Assembly (NCBI RefSeq): GCF_000277125.1
Contig: NC_016946.1
Coordinates: 3,968,001-4,032,000, forward strand
Length of the DNA: 64,000 nucleotides
Direction: 5' to 3'
Origin: Mycobacterium intracellulare ATCC 13950
Lineage (GTDB): Bacteria; Actinomycetota; Actinomycetes; Mycobacteriales; Mycobacteriaceae
Numbering within the stretch: the stretch's first letter is position 1; the number at the start of each line of letters is the position of its first letter. The notes beneath the pieces are model-generated. The model was not told the origin of the DNA. It ran no database searches and saw only the letters and a list, made by a program, of their open reading frames with translations. The translations under genes and the position numbers were made by a program. Shown piece after piece: positions 45,396-54,229 of the stretch.

Positions 45396-46192
45396 CAGCC
45401 CGCCGGTGCGGTCCAGCCGACCTCGGCGAGGAACGGCTGGGTGTGGGCGATGCGCCCGGTCAACGACTTTGGATCGCCCGTGCACAACCGGAACGCGGTT
45501 TCGGTGATCAGGGCGATGTCTTCGGTGTCGGTCTTGGCCAGGTCGAGGGCGCCGGCGCCGGGCGTGGCGACGGGGTTGGACGGTGCGGCGGCGTTCACGG
45601 CGATGCCGTCGTCGTACAGTTCTGCCGCAAGGCTTTTCGTCAACCGATTGAGGGCGGCCTTGGCCGTCCCGTAGATGCCGAAGCCCGCGGTCCGGTCGAA
45701 CTCGGAGAACGGCGGGCCGGGCGGCAGGTCGCCGCCCACCGACGTGAGGTTCAGGATCCAGCCGCGCCCGCGCTCGCGCATCGCGGGGATCGCCAGCTGG
45801 CACAGGTGCAGCGGGCCGAGGACGTGCATCTCCATCATCAGCCGGGCGCGCCGCTCGGGGAACCCGTCCAGGGGCCGCAGGAAGGTGACGGCGGCGTTGT
45901 TCACCAGGATGTCCGGTGCGCCGACGGCGCCGGTCACCTCGGCGAAGAGCCGTTCGCGGTCTTCGGCTTGGGACAGATCCGCTTGGACCGCAATGGCTTT
46001 CCCGCCGGCGGCGACGATCTCGTCGCGCGTCTGGCTCAGCGAGCCCTGGTATTTGGGGTCGGGCTCCATCGTGCGGGCGGTCAGCGCCACGGTGGCTCCG
46101 CTCTCGGCCAGGCGCGCGGCAATCGCCTTGCCCAGGCCCCGGCTGCTCCCGGTCACGAGAGCCACCATCCCGTCGCACTGCTGCACGCTCAT
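45395..46192 (-). CDS. Short-chain dehydrogenase/reductase
   Basis: A 265-residue SDR: VALVTGSSRGLGKAIAARL (TGxxxGxG), VNNAAVTFLRPL, LTSVGGDLPPGPPFSE (Ser), GIYGTAKAALNRL (Tyr, Lys). An unusual long insert follows TART (MEPDPKYQGSLSQTRD). Co-translated with the phosphotransferase. Substrate unknown; perhaps a 3-hydroxyacyl derivative, given the partner. Confidence 0.88.
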   Translation of the reverse strand: MSVQQCDGMVALVTGSSRGLGKAIAARLAESGATVALTARTMEPDPKYQGSLSQTRDEIVAAGGKAIAVQADLSQAEDRERLFAEVTGAVGAPDILVNNAAVTFLRPLDGFPERRARLMMEMHVLGPLHLCQLAIPAMRERGRGWILNLTSVGGDLPPGPPFSEFDRTAGFGIYGTAKAALNRLTKSLAAELYDDGIAVNAAAPSNPVATPGAGALDLAKTDTEDIALITETAFRLCTGDPKSLTGRIAHTQPFLAEVGWTAPAG

Positions 46193-46253
46193 TGGTCGTC
46201 CTCCTCCGGAACCGCCGTCATCGGAAATGGCTTCTCCGCATCAGAGAATGCCA

Positions 46254-46694
46254 TTATCGCCGGTTGAGGGGAAGCCTCCTGCCGCGCGCCGCGTCGAGCG
46301 AGTAGGGGCCGCCGCCGATGAAGACCAGCAGGAAGAACGCGAAGCAGAAGAGGATGGACAGCGCGCCGCCGTTGCCCCCGGGCGGGTCGGCGACGGGCCA
46401 GAGGGCCATGGGCTGATGCATCCAGAAGTAGGCGACCGCCATCTCGCCCGACGCGATGAATGCGGCGGTGCGCGTGAACAACCCGGCGGCGACGAGCAGG
46501 CCGGCGACGATCTCGATCAGGCCGGCATACCAGCCGGGCCAGGATCCGAACTCGACGACAACGGGCGAGCGGACGGGCCAATCGAACAGGCTCCTCGACC
46601 CGTACGCGGCGAAGAGCAGGCCGTAGACGAGGCGAAACGCGGACAACGCGGCCGGGGCGTGGCGGGCCAGGCGGCGGTCGAGACCCTTCGTCAC
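46254..46694 (-). CDS. DoxX family membrane protein
   Basis: About 146 residues, four membrane helices: AFRLVYGLLFAAYG, GLIEIVAGLLVAAGLF, AAFIASGEMAVAYFW, LSILFCFAFFLLVFIGG. The DoxX pattern, seen also in MpmA and SodA-linked membrane complexes of mycobacteria. GTG at 46694 overlaps the hydrolase stop by 3 nt; GTG at 46703 is an alternative. Confidence 0.82.
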   Translation of the reverse strand: MTKGLDRRLARHAPAALSAFRLVYGLLFAAYGSRSLFDWPVRSPVVVEFGSWPGWYAGLIEIVAGLLVAAGLFTRTAAFIASGEMAVAYFWMHQPMALWPVADPPGGNGGALSILFCFAFFLLVFIGGGPYSLDAARGRRLPLNRR

Positions 46695-47614
46695 GATCCA
46701 CACGTTACGGTCGCGGTCCAGTCCAGCAGTCGCCGCCACAGCCGGTGCCGGCTCGACGCCATGTTGTGGCAGTGCGCGCTGTCGGCCAACACCACCGTGG
46801 TGATGTCGGGGCAACTCCGGTACAGCGCCGCCTCGGCGCGGGGATCCGGTGAGACGTCGACGGCGCCGAAACCGACCAGCACCGGGACGTCGATGCGCGC
46901 CGCATGGTCGGCCACGATGCCGGGGATCATCGCCGTGCCGAACACCCGCGGCACCACCGACTTGGCGGTGACGGAGTCGGCGGCGACGACGGCCGCGGGA
47001 ACGTCGGCGAGGTGAAACCAGCTCTGCAGATGCTCGCGCGGGCCCTCGAAATACGGCTGCGGCAAGGCCGAAAGGATTTCCTGGGCGAGCTCGGCGCGCC
47101 CCTGCGGGGATCCGGCGCGAGCGATGAGCGCCGCATCGAGGTTCAGCGGCGCGACGTGCCGATTGGTGCACCCGAGGAGCGCCATGCCGGAGTAACTGGG
47201 GAACAGCGCTTGCTGGGTGAGGGCAAGGTAGCCGCCCAGCGAATGCGCCACGGCCACCGGCGGCGCATGGACGCCGATGGTGTCCGGCAGAGCCGCCACG
47301 GCGCAGGCCAGCGTGGCGGCGATGTCGGCGAAGTCGAAGTCGCGGGCCGGTTGCGAGCTTTCGCCGGTGCCCAACGGATCGATCGTCACGACCGCGTAGC
47401 CGTCGCCGGTGGCGAATTCGGCGAAGCTGTACCCGTCGTGGCCGGGAATCTCGAGGTCCCAGTACTCGCGGCTGTAGGTGCCGCCCGGCAGGCAGACGAG
47501 GATGGCGGCCGCGCCGTCGCCCGCGCGCGCCGGGTAATAGGTCGCCGCCAGCGATGCCCGCTCGCCGATCGCGCCGCTGACGTCGAGGCTCAACACGTGA
47601 GCGGGAAACGCCAT
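46691..47614 (-). CDS. Alpha/beta hydrolase
   Basis: A 307-residue hydrolase. Nucleophile elbow VAVAHSLGGYLAL (A-H-S-L-G), CLPGGTYSREYW as oxyanion strand, VLVGFGAVDVSPDP near the acid, ADSAHCHNMA with the His. ATG at 47614 has AAAGGAG 9 nt upstream, so a longer frame to 47701 is not used. It overlaps the DoxX gene. Divergent from mmr with 85 bp between. Confidence 0.86.
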   Translation of the reverse strand: MAFPAHVLSLDVSGAIGERASLAATYYPARAGDGAAAILVCLPGGTYSREYWDLEIPGHDGYSFAEFATGDGYAVVTIDPLGTGESSQPARDFDFADIAATLACAVAALPDTIGVHAPPVAVAHSLGGYLALTQQALFPSYSGMALLGCTNRHVAPLNLDAALIARAGSPQGRAELAQEILSALPQPYFEGPREHLQSWFHLADVPAAVVAADSVTAKSVVPRVFGTAMIPGIVADHAARIDVPVLVGFGAVDVSPDPRAEAALYRSCPDITTVVLADSAHCHNMASSRHRLWRRLLDWTATVTCGS

Positions 47615-47699
47615 CGCACGCAACTCCTTTCCGAACGGACGCCGCGCCAGGGTGATCAGTGTGTCAGGTTCGCCGTACCCGCGGCTAGCGTTGTCGGGC

Positions 47700-48026
47700 A
47701 TGTTGACCTACCTGTACCTGCTCGGCGCGATCTTCGCGGAAGTGGTGGCGACCAGCCTGCTCAAGAGCACCGAAGGTTTCTCTCGACTCTGGCCGACCGT
47801 GGTTTGCCTGGTCGGTTACGCCATCTCGTTCGCGTTGCTGGCGGTCTCGATTTCGCGCGGCATGCAGACCGATGTCGCCTACGCGTTGTGGTCGGCCATC
47901 GGCACGGCCCTCATCGTGTTGATCGCCGTGCTGTTCCTGGGCTCGTCGATATCGTTGACCAAGGTCGTCGGCGTCGGCCTGATCATCGCGGGTGTCGTCA
48001 CGCTCAATTTGAGTGGCGCCCACTGA
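47700..48026 (+). CDS. mmr: Small multidrug resistance efflux protein Mmr
   Basis: A 108-residue SMR transporter with four helices. It begins TYLYLLGAIFAEVVATSLLK with the essential membrane Glu (Glu14) for proton/drug exchange, then GMQTDVAYALWSAIGTA and VGVGLIIAGVVTLNLSGAH. I recall M. tuberculosis Mmr (Rv3065) as almost the same. It exports quaternary ammonium compounds and dyes. Its tuberculosis neighbour, the TetR Rv3066, is not found here. Confidence 0.94.
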   Translation: MLTYLYLLGAIFAEVVATSLLKSTEGFSRLWPTVVCLVGYAISFALLAVSISRGMQTDVAYALWSAIGTALIVLIAVLFLGSSISLTKVVGVGLIIAGVVTLNLSGAH

Positions 48027-48070
48027 GGGCAGCAGCCAGGATCGACGCAACGACTCGTGGCAGGAGAAAA

Positions 48071-48730
48071 GTGACCTTTCGATTCCGTGGCCTCGCCCTC
48101 GTTGCGTTGACCATGGCGCTGGCATTGCTGCTCGCTCCGCGCGGCTCGGCCGACGCCTACACCGACGAGCTGGTGGCCCAGTTCAACGCCGAGACGCATG
48201 TGGTGACCGACCCCGGGGCCAGGCCGCCGCTGCGCAATGTCGGCGAACTGAATCGGCAGATCCTCGCCGGTCCGTGGACGTGGAGCTCCCAGCCACCGGT
48301 CTGGGTGGCGGCGGTGGCGCCCGGCAACAGCGGTGTGACCACGGCGGATGCCATCCACGGCGCGATGTCGGCGCGGGAGCCGAAGTTCAGCGGCGTCATC
48401 GTCGTCATCGACTCGCAGGGCTACCACGTCCGTGCCTACAAGGTGCCCAAAGTCATTGCGGACCGCGTCGATGAATTGATGAATCAGTCGGCCACCGAGC
48501 ACGGACCCGACCCGTACGCGACCACGAGTGCGTTCGTCAGCAGGCTGGCCGCCCTCGACGTCCCCGCCAACGCGCCGGTGGCCACCTCTGCGGTCGCCCA
48601 CGAGAAGCACGACGACTGGGCCTGGCTGAAGGTGACGCTGGTCATTTCCGGCATCGCCCTGGGGATGGGCGCGCTGCTCTGGATCGTCGTGCGCCGAAAT
48701 CACAAGCACCGCAAGCCAATCGACAAGTGA
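48071..48730 (+). CDS. Secreted or membrane-anchored protein of unknown function
   Basis: A 219-residue protein: signal RGLALVALTMALALLLAPRGSADA, a ~150-residue extracytoplasmic domain (PPVWVAAVAPGNSGVTTADA, SGVIVVIDSQGYHVRAYKVP), then a membrane helix VTLVISGIALGMGALLWIVV and a basic tail RRNHKHRKPIDK. The domain has some likeness to TPM-type proteins, but I do not recognise it for sure. GTG at 48071 has AGGAGAAAA upstream. It is followed by two more small membrane protein genes. Confidence 0.8.
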   Translation: MTFRFRGLALVALTMALALLLAPRGSADAYTDELVAQFNAETHVVTDPGARPPLRNVGELNRQILAGPWTWSSQPPVWVAAVAPGNSGVTTADAIHGAMSAREPKFSGVIVVIDSQGYHVRAYKVPKVIADRVDELMNQSATEHGPDPYATTSAFVSRLAALDVPANAPVATSAVAHEKHDDWAWLKVTLVISGIALGMGALLWIVVRRNHKHRKPIDK

Positions 48731-48740
48731 GGTCTTCCCG

Positions 48741-48926
48741 ATGAGTACGAACAAGATCAATCGCGGCATCCTGCTCGCCATGGTGCTGATCGGAACGATC
48801 GCCTACGGCTTGCTGTACAGCCACGCGTCGACGGTGTTCAAGCTGCTCGTTCCGCTCGCCCTGCTGTTCCTGCTGGGGATGGTCATCCGCGATGTGCTCA
48901 AGGACCGGGACTCCGGAAAGCCCTGA
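48741..48926 (+). CDS. Small two-helix membrane protein
   Basis: 61 residues: GILLAMVLIGTIAYGLLY and FKLLVPLALLFLLGMVIRD, each a membrane span, and a charged tail DVLKDRDSGKP. ATG at 48741, 10 nt past the upstream stop. Likely in one operon with its neighbours. Function unknown. Confidence 0.72.
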   Translation: MSTNKINRGILLAMVLIGTIAYGLLYSHASTVFKLLVPLALLFLLGMVIRDVLKDRDSGKP

Positions 48927-49003
48927 CGTCGCGCCGCGACGATTGGGGTAGCGTTCTCCGGAAAGTTTTCGCCTCGTGCGTCGGCGGAGAGCAGGGACTG
49001 AGA

Positions 49004-49429
49004 ATGAGTGCGAGTCTGTATGGCCTTCTGACCGCGATCAGCCTCGCGCTGGCAGTGCTATTGGCGGCCGTCGCCGGCTTTTATGTCAATCGCCTGGAGC
49101 GCCGGCCGACCCTGCCGATCAGCGAGGAAATCGGCAGCGCTAAAGCGGTTTTGCACAAGGTGCGCAAGCGCGAACCGATGTCGCAGGACGAGGTGGACTA
49201 CGCCAGGCAGGTCGTCGCCGATCGTCGGTCGGTGATGGCCCTGTGCATCCCCGGCGCCCTGTTCATGTTGAGCTGTTTTTTCGTCTTCGGCAGCCTGTAC
49301 CACCTGCATGGAGCGACGCCTTCCGAGCGGACGTTCCTCGGCGTGATCCCCATGCTGACCTCGACGAACCTGGCCGTTCAGCTGCGCCGCAGCGCGAGTC
49401 TGAAGCGCCGGCTGCAGAAACTGCCTTGA
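49004..49429 (+). CDS. Membrane protein of unknown function
   Basis: 141 residues with an N-terminal membrane helix (LLTAISLALAVLLAAVAGFYV), a charged cytosolic segment (SAKAVLHKVRKREPMSQDEVDYAR), two further helices (ALCIPGALFMLSCFFVFGSLY; LGVIPMLTSTNLAVQL) and a basic end. The pattern is found near mmpS-mmpL in several mycobacteria. ATG at 49004. Confidence 0.75.
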   Translation: MSASLYGLLTAISLALAVLLAAVAGFYVNRLERRPTLPISEEIGSAKAVLHKVRKREPMSQDEVDYARQVVADRRSVMALCIPGALFMLSCFFVFGSLYHLHGATPSERTFLGVIPMLTSTNLAVQLRRSASLKRRLQKLP

Positions 49430-49531
49430 CTCTGTCCGTTGAGTACATGACCGTCTACTATCCGTATGGGCTCCGAGGCCGGGGTCGCGGCAGGACACGA
49501 TGTGCAAAACGGATTCTTCAGAGGTGATCGA

Positions 49532-49975
49532 GTGGGCCCTCGTTCAGTCGGGCGGACTGTCCTGGCGCGAATCTGGATGCCGTTGGTCGCCGTCGTCGCG
49601 GTCGGTGTGGGCCTGCTGTGCATGTACAAGGTGCACCAGTTCTCCGAGCCGGAGCCGGTCATCACCGTCAACGGTCCGCAGGCCCCCGAGCAGTTCAACC
49701 CCAAACGGATCACCTATGAGGTGTTCGGCTCCCCCGGGCAGGGCGGCAAGCTCGTCTACATCGACATCGAGGGCCACCCGCATCAGGTTGATTTCACGAC
49801 CCTGCCGTGGACCCACACGGAGACCACCACACTCACGGTGGCGTCCGGCAGCATTTCGGTGCACGTTCATGGCGGCCAGGTCGGCTGCCGGATGCTGGTC
49901 AATGGCGTAGTCCGCGACGAACAGTCGGATGACCATCAGGACGCCGACGTCCAGTGCAGGGTGAAATCGGCATGA
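49532..49975 (+). CDS. MmpS family membrane protein
   Basis: A 147-residue accessory protein of the MmpL transporters: helix WMPLVAVVAVGVGLLCMYKVHQF, then a beta domain, ITYEVFGSPGQGGKLVYIDIEG, TTTLTVASGSISVHVHGGQ, GCRMLVNGVVRDEQSDD. GTG at 49532 has AGAGGTG 6 nt upstream. Its stop overlaps the mmpL start (ATGA). Which of the MmpS subgroups it belongs to cannot be told by eye. Confidence 0.9.
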   Translation: MGPRSVGRTVLARIWMPLVAVVAVGVGLLCMYKVHQFSEPEPVITVNGPQAPEQFNPKRITYEVFGSPGQGGKLVYIDIEGHPHQVDFTTLPWTHTETTTLTVASGSISVHVHGGQVGCRMLVNGVVRDEQSDDHQDADVQCRVKSA

Positions 49976-52800
49976 GCGAGCATCGCTCCGATGAGGCCGG
50001 GGTCAAGCGCCCGTTCATCCCCAGGATGGTCCGCGCTTTCGCGATACCGATCATCTTCTTCTGGGGCCTGCTCGCGGTCACGACGAATACCTTTATGCCC
50101 CAAGTGGAACGGGTCGCAGAGGAACTCGCCGGGCCCATGGTCCCGCACTACGCCCCCTCCCAGCGGGCGCTGTTGCACATCGGCGAAAAGTTTCAGGAAT
50201 CGAACTCGACCAACCTGACCATGGTGGTCTTCGAGGCGAACCGGCAACTGGGAGACCAGGATCACCGGTACTACGACGACCTGATGCGCCGCCTCCAAAA
50301 CGACACCAAACAGGTGCAATACGTGATGGATTTGTGGGGCAAGCCTTTCACGGCGGCGGGGGCGCAAAGCGTCGACGGCAAGTGCACCTACGTGCTGCTG
50401 CGTCTCGCCGGCGATATCGGCCAGATTCAGGCGAACCAGTCGGTGGACGCCGTCCGCGACATCATCAAGAAGGACACCCCGCCACCCGGGCTCAAGGTCT
50501 ATGTCAGCGGCGCGGCCCCGCTGGCCTCCGACACCCTCGCCATCGCCAACGCCAGCCTGAACAACGTCACCATCGTCACGATCATCCTCATCGTCGTGAT
50601 GCTGCTGCTCGTGTACCGCACGCCCTCAACCCTGTTGGTGCCCTTGCTCGGCGTCCTCATCGAGATGCTCGTCGCCAAGGGCGTCGTCTCGACCCTGGGG
50701 CACTACGGGTACATCGAACTCTCGTCGTTCGCGGTGAACATCGTCATCGCGCTGACCCTGGGCGCGGGCACGGATTACGGCATATTCCTGATGGGCCGAT
50801 ACCACGAGGCGCGGCAGGCCGGCGAAAGCCGGGAGGACAGTTTCTACATCGCCTACAAGGGCGTGGCACCCATCATCATCGGCTCCGGCCTGACGATCGC
50901 CGGCGCGTGCTACTGCTTGACGTTTGCGCGCCTGAACTACTTCCACACCATGGGGCCGGCCGTCGCGATCACGATGCTGTTCACCATCGCCGCGGCGATG
51001 ACGCTGGGCCCGGCGGTGTTGACCGTCGGCAGCCTGTTCGGGATGTTCGACCCGAGAACCAGCACCAAGGGACTGTTGTACCGGCGCATCGGGGCGAGCG
51101 TGGTGCGCTGGCCGGTGCCGATCCTGGCGGCCAGCTCCGCGGTCGTCATGATCGGGGCGATCTTCGTCCCCACCTACCGGCAGAACTACGACGACCGGCA
51201 GTACCAGCCGGCCGGAGCGCCCGCCAACCTGGGTTTCCAGGCGGCGGATCGGCACTTCCCCAAGAGCAAGCTGTTCTCCGAGATGCTGATGGTCGAAACC
51301 GACCACGACATGCGCAATTCGGCCGACTTCATCTCGCTGGACCGGGTCGCCAAGGCCCTGATCCGGTTGCACGGCGTGGCGATGGTGCAGGGCATGACCA
51401 GGCCCCTGGGCCGGGCGCTCGAGCACGCCAGCATCCCGTACCTGTTCACCACGCAGGGCAGCGGCAACGGCCAACAACTCCCGTTCAACAGGGAGCAGAA
51501 CTCCAACACCGACGCGCAGGCCGAGATCCAGGCGCACTCCGTCGCGGTGTTGCGAAAGGAGATCGGCTTTTTCCAAAAGGTGTCCGACGAATTGCACCAG
51601 ACGGTGCTCACCGTGGAGGACCTGCAACGGGTCAGCGAAGAGATGAACGAGGAAGTCTCGAATCTCGACGACTTCTTCCGCCCGATCAAGAGCTACTTCT
51701 ATTGGGAGAAGCACTGTTTCGACATCCCCATCTGCTGGGCGTTCCGATCCTTGTGGGACACCATCGACCACATCGACCACCTGGCCGAGGACATCAACCA
51801 CGCCAGAATCTCCCTCACGGAGGTGGACAAGGCGTTCCCGCAGATCATCGCCCAACTGAAAGCCACCGCCGACGACACCGAGGCGCTGCAGTTGAAGTTG
51901 GTCAACAGTTACGGGTCGGCGGATCTACAGTCCATCCAGACCGACCAGACGTTCGACGACCTGATCAACGTGGGCAACGACTTCGACAGGTCCCGCAGCG
52001 ACGACTACTTCTACATCCCGCACGAGGGTTTCGACAACGAGGACGTCAAGACGGGCATGAAGTTGATGATGTCGCCCGACGGCAAGGCGGCCCGCTTCAT
52101 CGTCACCCACGAGGGCGACGCGATGGGACCCGAAGGGGTGGAGCACGTCGAACAGTTCCCCGACGCGATCAAGACGATCCTCAAGGAGACCTCCCTTGCC
52201 GGCGCCCGGGTCTACATCGGCGGTTCGGGGTCCAACGACAAGGACATCAAGCAATACGCGATGTCGGACCTGCTGATCGCGGCGATCGCGGCGTTTGTGC
52301 TGATTTTCTTGATCATGATGTTCATCACACGAAGTCTGGTGGCGGCGTTGGTGATTCCCGGAACGGTGGCCTTCTCCTACGCCGGCGCGTTCGGCCTGTC
52401 CATACTTTTCTGGCAGCACCTCGTGGGCCTGCATTTGCACTGGCTGGTCCTGCCGTTGACGTTCATCATCCTGGTGGCCGTCGGGTCGGACTACAACCTG
52501 CTGCTGATCAACAGGGTCAAAGAGGAGTTGCACGGCGGCATCCACACCGGTCTCATCCGCGCGCTCGGCAGCACCGGGGGCGTGGTCACATCCGCGGGCC
52601 TGGTGTTCGCGTTCACCATGCTGGCCATGCTCACCAGCGATCTGCGGACCATCGGTCAGGTGGGCTCCACCGTGTGCATCGGCCTGCTGCTCGACACCCT
52701 GATCGTGCGTTCGTTCGTCGTGCCGTGCATCCTGCGCATCCTCGGGCCGTGGTTCTGGTGGCCGACGCTGGTGCGTTCCCGCCCGCTGCCCCAGCGCTGA
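49972..52800 (+). CDS. MmpL family RND transporter
   Basis: A 942-residue inner-membrane exporter with two RND halves of about six helices. The proton-relay Asp-Tyr pairs are intact in LGAGTDYGIFLMGRYHEA and AVGSDYNLLLINRVKEE. The long periplasmic second loop has a coiled segment (LHQTVLTVEDLQRVSEEMNEE) with Cys-containing HCFDIPICWAF, as in MmpL4/5. With the MmpS partner it probably exports a lipid or siderophore. No lipid synthesis genes are adjacent, so the cargo is open. Confidence 0.94.
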   Translation: MSEHRSDEAGVKRPFIPRMVRAFAIPIIFFWGLLAVTTNTFMPQVERVAEELAGPMVPHYAPSQRALLHIGEKFQESNSTNLTMVVFEANRQLGDQDHRYYDDLMRRLQNDTKQVQYVMDLWGKPFTAAGAQSVDGKCTYVLLRLAGDIGQIQANQSVDAVRDIIKKDTPPPGLKVYVSGAAPLASDTLAIANASLNNVTIVTIILIVVMLLLVYRTPSTLLVPLLGVLIEMLVAKGVVSTLGHYGYIELSSFAVNIVIALTLGAGTDYGIFLMGRYHEARQAGESREDSFYIAYKGVAPIIIGSGLTIAGACYCLTFARLNYFHTMGPAVAITMLFTIAAAMTLGPAVLTVGSLFGMFDPRTSTKGLLYRRIGASVVRWPVPILAASSAVVMIGAIFVPTYRQNYDDRQYQPAGAPANLGFQAADRHFPKSKLFSEMLMVETDHDMRNSADFISLDRVAKALIRLHGVAMVQGMTRPLGRALEHASIPYLFTTQGSGNGQQLPFNREQNSNTDAQAEIQAHSVAVLRKEIGFFQKVSDELHQTVLTVEDLQRVSEEMNEEVSNLDDFFRPIKSYFYWEKHCFDIPICWAFRSLWDTIDHIDHLAEDINHARISLTEVDKAFPQIIAQLKATADDTEALQLKLVNSYGSADLQSIQTDQTFDDLINVGNDFDRSRSDDYFYIPHEGFDNEDVKTGMKLMMSPDGKAARFIVTHEGDAMGPEGVEHVEQFPDAIKTILKETSLAGARVYIGGSGSNDKDIKQYAMSDLLIAAIAAFVLIFLIMMFITRSLVAALVIPGTVAFSYAGAFGLSILFWQHLVGLHLHWLVLPLTFIILVAVGSDYNLLLINRVKEELHGGIHTGLIRALGSTGGVVTSAGLVFAFTMLAMLTSDLRTIGQVGSTVCIGLLLDTLIVRSFVVPCILRILGPWFWWPTLVRSRPLPQR

Positions 52801-52844
52801 TCCCGCAATCCCACCGCCACCCCGACACGGAAGGCCCAAATCGC

Positions 52845-53672
52845 ATGAGCGCCAACGACACTCCCCTGGCCGGTCGAGTCGCCTTCGTCACCGGCGCCGC
52901 GCGTGGGCAGGGCCGCTCCCATTGCGTCCGGTTGGCGCGGGCCGGCGCCGACATCGTCGCCATCGACGCGTGCGCCCCGGTGGCGGCGCACAACGGCTAT
53001 CCGGCCTCGACACGCGAGGACCTTGCCGAGACGACGCGCCTGGTGGAAAGCGAAGGCCGCAAGATGCTGGCCGACCAAGTCGATGTCCGGGACGCCGCGG
53101 GGCAACAGCGGGTGGTCGACGACGCGATCACCCAATTCGGCCGCCTCGACATCGTCGTCGCCAACGCCGGCGTGCTGAACTGGGGCCGACTCTGGGAGAT
53201 CTCGGCGCAGCAATGGCAGGACGTCCTTGACGTCAACCTGACCGGTGTGTGGAACACCATCAAAGCCACTGTGCCCGCGATGATTCAGGCCGGCAATGGG
53301 GGCTCGATCATCACCATCAGCTCGGCCGCGGGCGTGAAGGCCGTACCGGGGTGTGGCCACTACTGCGCCAGCAAGTTCGGTGTGGTCGGCATGACCAACT
53401 CCCTGGCGGTCGAGCTCGGCGAGTACGGCATCCGGGTGAACTCGGTGCACCCGTATGGCACCGACACCCCGATGGGCAACGACCCCTCGATGTGGCAGCT
53501 CTTCGCCGACCACGAGACCTACATTCACAGCTTCTCCCCCGGCGCGCTGCCCACCGATTCACTCGCCGACCCGGACCTGGTCTCCGACATCGTGCTGTGG
53601 CTCGCCGGCGACGCGTCCTCGCTCGTCACCGCCGCGCAGATCCCCGCCGACAAGGGTTACCTGAAAATCTGA
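52845..53672 (+). CDS. Mycofactocin-coupled SDR
   Basis: A 275-residue SDR of the group with non-exchangeable NAD and mycofactocin as acceptor. Signs are VAFVTGAARGQGRSHCVRLA, the insertion AIDACAPVAAHNGYPASTRE-DLAET after the second strand, VVANAGVLNW, ISSAAGVKAVPGCGHYCASK and HPYGTDTPM. The insert shields the cofactor. It oxidises an alcohol; the substrate may belong to the neighbouring Rieske cluster or to mmpL-linked lipid (inference). ATG at 52845. Confidence 0.88.
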   Translation: MSANDTPLAGRVAFVTGAARGQGRSHCVRLARAGADIVAIDACAPVAAHNGYPASTREDLAETTRLVESEGRKMLADQVDVRDAAGQQRVVDDAITQFGRLDIVVANAGVLNWGRLWEISAQQWQDVLDVNLTGVWNTIKATVPAMIQAGNGGSIITISSAAGVKAVPGCGHYCASKFGVVGMTNSLAVELGEYGIRVNSVHPYGTDTPMGNDPSMWQLFADHETYIHSFSPGALPTDSLADPDLVSDIVLWLAGDASSLVTAAQIPADKGYLKI

Positions 53673-53674
53673 TC

Positions 53675-54229
53675 TCAGTGGTGCGCCTCGTCTTGGACGC
53701 CGAAAGTGTTGACGGCCAAGGCCAGCAGCAGGTAGCCACCGATGGTGAAGATCAGATCCATGCATTGCTGCTCGGTGAACAAGCGGCACAGGTCATCCCA
53801 GGTCGTCTCGGCGACCGTGCTGTCGGCCGTGAGATCGTCGACGGCGGCGATCACGGCCTGGTCGGTCTCATCGGCGCAGCGGCCGGTCCGAATGTCGTCG
53901 ATCTCGGATTCGGACAGCCCCGCTCGCGCGGCGATGGGGAGGTGGTGCGACCACAGATAGCCGCACTTGCTCCGGTGCACCACGCGAAGCAGCGCGACTT
54001 CTCGCACCCGCGGCGACAGCGTCGATCGGGTCAGCAGGTACGCGTTGAACGGCAGGTAGGCCGCGGTCAGGTCGGGATGGCGGACCAGGGTGGACAAAAC
54101 ATTGCCCGCGCCAACGGGATTCGCCCGCTCGGTGGGGATCAGGGATGCCAGCGATTCCCGGGCGCGCTCGTCCCATTCCCCGGCGGGCAGCGGTGTCAGG
54201 CGCAGCGGGTGATGACCGTCCGTGGTCAT
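53675..54229 (-). CDS. Carboxymuconolactone decarboxylase / AhpD-like protein
   Basis: A 184-residue helical protein: AYLLTRSTLSPRVREVALLR, VVHRSKCGYLWSHHLPIAARAG, FTIGGYLLLALAVNTFG. The Cys-x2-x-x-His motif of AhpD is reduced to KCGYLWSHH, with one Cys, so a peroxidase role is doubtful; a lyase or hydratase role is possible. ATG overlaps the TauD stop (ATGA). Last gene of the reductase-led minus-strand cluster. Confidence 0.85.
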   Translation of the reverse strand: MTTDGHHPLRLTPLPAGEWDERARESLASLIPTERANPVGAGNVLSTLVRHPDLTAAYLPFNAYLLTRSTLSPRVREVALLRVVHRSKCGYLWSHHLPIAARAGLSESEIDDIRTGRCADETDQAVIAAVDDLTADSTVAETTWDDLCRLFTEQQCMDLIFTIGGYLLLALAVNTFGVQDEAHH

